This document shows, in pieces, positions 21,932-26,242 of a DNA stretch of 26,242 nucleotides. The stretch comes from JBBQVO01 sp038211505. Lineage in GTDB: Bacteria > Chloroflexota > Dehalococcoidia > DSTF01 > JACRBR01. The notes under the pieces were generated by a model. The model was given only the letters and a program-made list of their open reading frames with translations, was not told the DNA's origin and did no database searches. The stretch spans positions 1-26,242 of the forward strand of contig JBBQVO010000028.1 in assembly GCA_038211505.1 (NCBI GenBank). The letters are read 5' to 3'. How positions within the stretch are numbered: position 1 is the stretch's first letter; each line of letters begins with the position of its first letter. The position numbers were made by a program, and so were the translations under genes.

Positions 21932-22813
21932 TTAGACCGCTTCCTGCCGGTTTAACACGGCGTTGAACACCATCGCCGGCACACGCAGCCGGTCGTCGTT
22001 CTCATAGAGGTCGCGCAGCTCGGCGAAGTTTGCATCTGGATCGTGCGTGAGCGCCGCGAGACGATCGAGGAACGCCGCCCGCGGCGGCTCAATCACCTCA
22101 TCCGGACTGGCCATCGCGCCCCACACGTCCCACGGCAGCATCTCGACGTTGTTGAGCGCGGCCACATCGCGTACCAGATTCCCGGAGATGAACCAGAGTC
22201 CCTGCATGTCGAGAATGCCGAACTTCGCCGGATCCATGTCGCCCGCGCGGCACCTCGTCCATGCATCGCCGGCGACCACGAAGCGGTCGCGCGGCACGTC
22301 AAGCAGGTCGAAGTCAGGCTTGAACAACCCGTGTTGCAACTCATCGATCTGTGCATCGACCAGCTGCCAGCGCCGCTCATCGGTGTTCCAATATTCGCAG
22401 ACCCAGTGATCGCCATACTTGCCCGGCTCAAAGTATGCGCCGAATCCGCACCGCGCTCGCGCCGCCACACCCTGCGCGCGCAGCACCGCTACGAGCAACA
22501 CCGTGATGTGCCGGCAGTTACTGGCTAGCCGCTCCTCGGCTCGCCGTGCGACGTCGAGCGGCCGCGCATCGCGATCGAGGAGACAGCTCAGTCGCTGCGC
22601 ATTCGATCGAAGATGCACCTCGCGTCGGCGCTCGTCGGTGAGGGTGACGCCGTATGCCGGCGCGATGTGTTCGTGCAACAGCAACCCCTGCACGATGGCG
22701 GCAAGGCTCGCCACATCGTGCGGCAAGCTTCGGAAACTTTCACCATGCTCCCGCGCGTCCGTCATCGCGCCTTGCTTCTGGTAGAAGCCGAGGATCTGCT
22801 CCGTCGTCGCCAT
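21932..22813 (-). CDS. Transglutaminase-like superfamily protein
   Basis: The protein has about 293 residues with the papain-like transglutaminase core. The catalytic cysteine lies in ASNCRHITVLLVAVLRAQGV (C100), the histidine in YGDHWVCEYW (H136), and the aspartate in WQLVDAQ (D153). This spacing is typical of bacterial transglutaminase-like domains, which act as proteases or peptide-modifying enzymes more often than cross-linkers. No signal peptide is seen, so a cytosolic role is likely. The ATG at 22813 has AGGAG 8 bases upstream; a GTG at 22819 is too close to that site. It starts 11 bp after the stop of the MMPL transporter gene and is probably in one operon with it. A functional tie to the transporter is unproven. 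Confidence 0.85.
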   Translation of the reverse strand: MATTEQILGFYQKQGAMTDAREHGESFRSLPHDVASLAAIVQGLLLHEHIAPAYGVTLTDERRREVHLRSNAQRLSCLLDRDARPLDVARRAEERLASNCRHITVLLVAVLRAQGVAARARCGFGAYFEPGKYGDHWVCEYWNTDERRWQLVDAQIDELQHGLFKPDFDLLDVPRDRFVVAGDAWTRCRAGDMDPAKFGILDMQGLWFISGNLVRDVAALNNVEMLPWDVWGAMASPDEVIEPPRAAFLDRLAALTHDPDANFAELRDLYENDDRLRVPAMVFNAVLNRQEAV

Positions 22814-22824
22814 GATCACATCTC

Positions 22825-25293
22825 CTATTCCGGAAGTATTTCGGGCCTGCTGGGCACTGGCGCAAGCACATGCTCTTCGTCGGCCCAGACGAGCAGCGGC
22901 GGCAGCAGGATCAGCGTGCTGAGCAGGCTGAGGCCGATGTTGAGCGCCGTCACCTTGCCGAAGTTATCGAGCAGCGGGAAGTCGCTGAGCGCGAGCACGG
23001 CGAAGCCGCCCATCACCGTCAGACCCGATGCGGCGATCGCGCGGCCGATGCGCAGCGACGCCTTGGCGATCGCATCGCGCGGCGTCGCGCCTTCTGCGCG
23101 CTCTTCGAAGTAGCGTGACATCAGCAGGATGTTGAACTCCGTCCCCATCGCGATGATCAGCGGCCCTGAAATCGATGTCAGCGGGCTGTAGCTGATGCCG
23201 CCGAAGTAGATGATCATCGCCGATGCGCCGAGCGCGAGCAGCACCGGCAGCAACGGCGCGACCGCCCGCACGGGGCTGCGATACAACACGAGCAGCGTCA
23301 CCAGAATGGCGATGATCGCGACGAACGACATCAGGTCGCGGTTGCTGCTGATCGCATCGACCGTGGCTATGCCGACGACGGCGATGCCAGCGGGCGCGAT
23401 GCGCACGCCGGCGGGCGGATGCGCGTCGCGTTCGATGTCTTCGGTGATGGTCTTCTGTCCGGCGAGGTCGACGTTGTCGGAGAGCGCGAACGTGATCGAT
23501 GCCATAGCCCGGTCGCCGCTGACGACATTATCGACGAGCGCCCTGGGCGCCGCCGACAGTGCGGCATCGGCGCCGGCGGTCGTCGGCGCGATGCCGGTGA
23601 CGGATTGCGTGAACGACGCGACGCTGTTCGACGTGCTGAGCTCGTGGTGACGCTGCAGCTCGCGCTGCTCGAACGCGATCATCCAGTCGAGCACCGGCTG
23701 ATCGGTTACATGCATGCCCGGATCGACCTCGACCAGCAAGTTCAGCTCGCTCGTCGAGCCGACGACGGCGCTGACGTGATGCAGATCCTTGATCACGGAG
23801 CTGTCGGCTGGCACGAACTTCTCGGGATCGGTCTCCGTGGGGATCTTGCGGCTGACGTACAACCCCGTCGTCGCTACGATGACGCCCACGAGCGCGATCG
23901 GCGCCAACCGCCCGACGGCGCGTGACGTCAGGCCGCCGACGATGCGTTCAACTTCCAGTCGCGCGCGCGGCATCGCACGCGGTCCGAGGCGGCGGCGCTC
24001 GCGCAGATAAACGATCGGGCTGATCAGCACGACGTTTGTTGCGAACACGATGATCGCGCCGACGGCGAGCATCGATCCGAAATCGCGGATCATCGGCACG
24101 TCGGAAAGATGCAGGACGATGAATCCGATGCAGGCGGCGAGCGCCGAGAGCGCCAGCGCCGGCCCCAGCCGCACAAAGGCGCGATCGAGTCCTGCTTCCG
24201 CTGAGTCCGCCGCGAACGTCTCCTCTTCGATGCGGCTGTGGATCTGGATCGCGAAGTCGACGCCGAGTCCGATGAGGATCGGCAGCCCGGAGATCGTCAC
24301 CATCGTCAGCGGGATGCCGGCGAAGCCCATCAGCCCGAACGCCGACACGCAGCCGACGAGCACCGCCGGCAACGACAACAACCGCCAGCGCGCGCGGAAG
24401 ACCAGCGACAAGACGACGACCATGATCAAGACGGCGAAGATCGCCATGAGCACGATGGCGCTGCGCATCTTGTCGTTGATCTCTTTGATCAGCAGCGGCG
24501 GCCCCGACACGAGCGGCGTCACGCCGTCGAAGCGGTAGTCGCGTGCCTGCGACTTCACCTCGCCGGCGACCGTCGCGCCATCATCGATCGAGAGGTTGCC
24601 CTGGAGACGTGCCACCATCAGCGCGTGCTGCTCGTCCGGGAAGATGCCGCGTATCTCCGGGCGCAACGTGCCATCGGCGCTGCGCATGATGAAGTCGACG
24701 AACTTCGGATTGTCGAGCGATTGATCGCCGACGGCGAGGAACCGCCGCGCGTCCGCGCCAAACGCCGCATTGAAGGTGTCGGCGATGCGCTGTTTCGCGG
24801 CGGCGCCCGCTGCGTCCTGCGCGGCCGCCGTTTCGCCTCGCGCCGCGCTCTCCGACCGCGCTTGCGTCTCGCCGGCCGCTTCATCCGCGGCGAGCTTGGC
24901 CGGCTGCGAGATCATCTGCTGCTGGATCTGGACCTGCGCGAACTGGAGGATCGCGAGCGGCGAGATGATGCTCTGGAAGTTGCCGCTGGCGTTGAGATCG
25001 CGCTCAACACGCGCCAGCGTGTCGCGATTGCTCGTCGTGAAGAGCTGGTCGATCTTGGCGCCGGGCGATGTTTCGAAGAGGATCAGCATCGGATCGCCGC
25101 CGAACTGCGCCTGGAAGCGCGCGTTGTCGCGAGAGATCGTCGAGGTCGGATCGAGCAGCGTGTCCTGGCCGGTGCGGAACTGCAGACGCGGGATGCCGAA
25201 CGAAAGCGCGAGCGCGGCCAAGATCGCCCCGACGACGAAAGTCACGGGCCGCCGCCGGATATGCGATGCCAGGATCAGCGGGATGCGCGCCAT
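22825..25293 (-). CDS. RND superfamily exporter, MMPL/HpnN-like
   Basis: This inner-membrane transporter has about 822 residues and roughly 12 membrane segments in two homologous halves. An N-terminal segment (about 14-34) precedes a large extracytoplasmic domain (about 35-270) with an Ala/Glu/Gln-rich coiled stretch near 135-165. Five more segments follow, including a sterol-sensing-like bundle with GLPILIGLGVDFAIQIHSRIEEE. The second half repeats this with GPLIIAMGTEFNILLMSRYFEER. The acidic residue after G(V/T) in these segments is the usual proton-relay site of MMPL proteins. Relatives move lipids such as hopanoids or mycolates; the cargo here is unknown and no membrane-fusion partner is adjacent. 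The ATG at 25293 has AAGGAG 5 bases upstream. Confidence 0.92.
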   Translation of the reverse strand: MARIPLILASHIRRRPVTFVVGAILAALALSFGIPRLQFRTGQDTLLDPTSTISRDNARFQAQFGGDPMLILFETSPGAKIDQLFTTSNRDTLARVERDLNASGNFQSIISPLAILQFAQVQIQQQMISQPAKLAADEAAGETQARSESAARGETAAAQDAAGAAAKQRIADTFNAAFGADARRFLAVGDQSLDNPKFVDFIMRSADGTLRPEIRGIFPDEQHALMVARLQGNLSIDDGATVAGEVKSQARDYRFDGVTPLVSGPPLLIKEINDKMRSAIVLMAIFAVLIMVVVLSLVFRARWRLLSLPAVLVGCVSAFGLMGFAGIPLTMVTISGLPILIGLGVDFAIQIHSRIEEETFAADSAEAGLDRAFVRLGPALALSALAACIGFIVLHLSDVPMIRDFGSMLAVGAIIVFATNVVLISPIVYLRERRRLGPRAMPRARLEVERIVGGLTSRAVGRLAPIALVGVIVATTGLYVSRKIPTETDPEKFVPADSSVIKDLHHVSAVVGSTSELNLLVEVDPGMHVTDQPVLDWMIAFEQRELQRHHELSTSNSVASFTQSVTGIAPTTAGADAALSAAPRALVDNVVSGDRAMASITFALSDNVDLAGQKTITEDIERDAHPPAGVRIAPAGIAVVGIATVDAISSNRDLMSFVAIIAILVTLLVLYRSPVRAVAPLLPVLLALGASAMIIYFGGISYSPLTSISGPLIIAMGTEFNILLMSRYFEERAEGATPRDAIAKASLRIGRAIAASGLTVMGGFAVLALSDFPLLDNFGKVTALNIGLSLLSTLILLPPLLVWADEEHVLAPVPSRPEILPE

Positions 25294-25341
25294 ACGCACT
25301 CCTTAACGCCATTCGGCGTGGTGCCAGCTTACATCGCAAAC

Positions 25342-25388
25342 GCGAGGCGCCAGCTACATAACGATCGCGCACGTGCGAGGCGTCAACT
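25342..25388. repeat. Pair of 14-bp direct repeats in a divergent control region
   Basis: GCGAGGCGCCAGCT (25342-25355) and GCGAGGCGTCAACT (25375-25388) agree at 12 of 14 positions and are 33 bp apart start to start, about three helical turns. A shorter GCCAGCT-ACAT string also recurs at 25323 and 25349. They lie between the divergent transporter and DUF2156 genes, so they may bind a regulator. This could also be chance. Confidence 0.35.
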
Positions 25389-25449
25389 TTCAGCCAATCT
25401 TTAGGACGCGCAGCCGTGGGCCGCAGGCCAATCTCGTAAAATGGAGGCA

Positions 25450-26242
25450 ATGAATGCTGTAGATGTCATGCCAAGACGCAACGAATCGCTCTCCGATCGC
25501 CGGCAGCGGCTGGTCGATACGCATGCCTACAACGGGCTTGCGCAGTTGACGCTGTACGACGGGTGGCGGTACTTCGAACCGTCGGACGTCGACGGCTTCA
25601 TCGCGTTTGAGCTGCATCGTAAGACCGCCGTCGCCTGCGCCGACCCCGTCTGCGCCGAGGCCGACCTCCCGGAGCTGATGCGCCGCTTCGTCGAATACTG
25701 CGCCTCGCGCGGTTGGCGATTCACGTTCGTGGGGGCCAGCGCCCGCGTCGGCAAGGTGGCCGCGAGCCTCGGACTCAACACCGTCAAGATCGGCGAGGAG
25801 CCGTTCTTCGACCTCGCGGCCTACAGCCTGAGCGGGAAGGGCGCGAAGAAGGCGCGGTCAGCGATCAATCTCGCGCGCCGCAGCGGCATCACGGTTGAGG
25901 AGTACACGCACCGGTCGCCGGCGCTCGATTCGGAAATCGAGACGATTAAGCAAGCGTGGCTCGATTCGCGCAAAGCGCCGCCGATGAACTTTCTGCTGCG
26001 CTCCCGGCCGTTCGCCAAGCGCGAGAAGAAGCGCATCTTTATCGCTCTGCAGGACGGCCGCGTGATCGGCGCGATGACGTGCGCGCTGGCGCCGGCGCGC
26101 AACCTGCTCTACGTCGAAGAGCAGCTGCGGGCGCCGGAGTCGCCGTACGGCACGACGGAGCTGCTGATCGAGGAAGCGCGGCTCGCCGCCAAGCGCGACG
26201 GGATGGCGCTGTTCAGTCTCGGCACGTCGCCGCTGAAAGGCG
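25450..26242 (+). CDS. DUF2156 / MprF C-terminal-like aminoacyltransferase (3' end outside window)
   Basis: The visible part (about 264 codons) matches the soluble GNAT-like catalytic region of phosphatidylglycerol lysyltransferases (LPG_synthase_C, DUF2156). Seen are the early LTLYDGWRYFEPSDVDGFIAF, CADPVC, FVEYCASRGWRFTFVGASARV, the basic KGAKKARSAINLARRSGITV stretch, and EQLRAPESPYGTTELLIEEA. Full MprF has an N-terminal membrane flippase, absent here. Free-standing DUF2156 proteins may transfer amino acids from tRNA to lipids or other acceptors. Start options are ATG at 25441, 25450 and 25468. None has a well-spaced Shine-Dalgarno. TAAAAT (25437-25442) seven bases before 25450 would suit a leaderless message, so 25450 is a tentative choice. 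Confidence 0.85.
   Translation, partial: MNAVDVMPRRNESLSDRRQRLVDTHAYNGLAQLTLYDGWRYFEPSDVDGFIAFELHRKTAVACADPVCAEADLPELMRRFVEYCASRGWRFTFVGASARVGKVAASLGLNTVKIGEEPFFDLAAYSLSGKGAKKARSAINLARRSGITVEEYTHRSPALDSEIETIKQAWLDSRKAPPMNFLLRSRPFAKREKKRIFIALQDGRVIGAMTCALAPARNLLYVEEQLRAPESPYGTTELLIEEARLAAKRDGMALFSLGTSPLKG

Noticed and set aside
24238..25404. Plus-strand frame of 388 codons opposite the MMPL transporter
   Set aside because: Composition is almost entirely Arg, Asp, Glu and His, as expected for the complement of a hydrophobic GC-rich gene.

Overview
The window is GC-rich bacterial chromosome with tightly packed genes, clear Shine-Dalgarno sites and frequent 4-8 bp gene overlaps. No rRNA, tRNA, CRISPR array or phage gene is visible. 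Several features together suggest an uncultured Chloroflexota lineage. These are a T-box leader in a GC-rich genome, a membrane glycosyltransferase resembling the TIGR03663 (archaea/Chloroflexota) family, paired CaiB/BaiF CoA-transferases, a 7Fe ferredoxin and a dockerin-bearing secreted protein. This taxonomic call is an inference and was not tested by search.

Layout. From 1 to 3003 (minus strand) a metallo-beta-lactamase-fold hydrolase is followed by a RecQ helicase that runs off the left edge. A small DUF1003 membrane protein (3204-3695) and a repeat-bearing gap (3696-4051) lead to a large polytopic glycosyltransferase (4052-6583) with a degenerate J-domain-like insert. A serine hydrolase (6670-7836, minus) lies divergent to the next block.

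The centre is a tryptophan locus. A sigma70-type promoter and a complete T-box leader with a probable UGG (Trp) specifier and an intrinsic terminator (about 7980-8278) precede trpS-trpE-[NTF2-like]-[pseudo-Nudix/methyltransferase fusion]-trpG-[RHH antitoxin-RelE toxin]-trpD (8982-15216). Between the T-box terminator and trpS sits a REP-associated tyrosine transposase (RAYT) with a one-base frameshift. It is bracketed by inverted REP-like hairpins carrying the GTAG signature, and a third copy lies 4.5 kb away at 3833-3863. trpC, trpF, trpB and trpA are not in the window.

Downstream, two overlapping family III CoA-transferase genes (15290-17775) look like the two subunits of one heteromeric enzyme. 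They converge, with a 3-bp gap, on a secreted DUF4185/calcium-repeat/dockerin protein (17779-20202, minus). A small, apparently frameshifted gene, a short unknown protein with a Bcp peroxiredoxin, and a 7Fe ferredoxin with its own promoter and terminator follow. A transglutaminase-like protein and an RND/MMPL transporter form a minus-strand operon (21932-25293). The right edge cuts a DUF2156 (MprF C-terminal-like) gene.

The most unusual points are the mobile REP/RAYT unit inside a riboswitch-controlled trp operon, the toxin-antitoxin pair coupled to trpD, the degenerate Nudix-methyltransferase fusion between trpE and trpG, and the J-like insert in a membrane glycosyltransferase.
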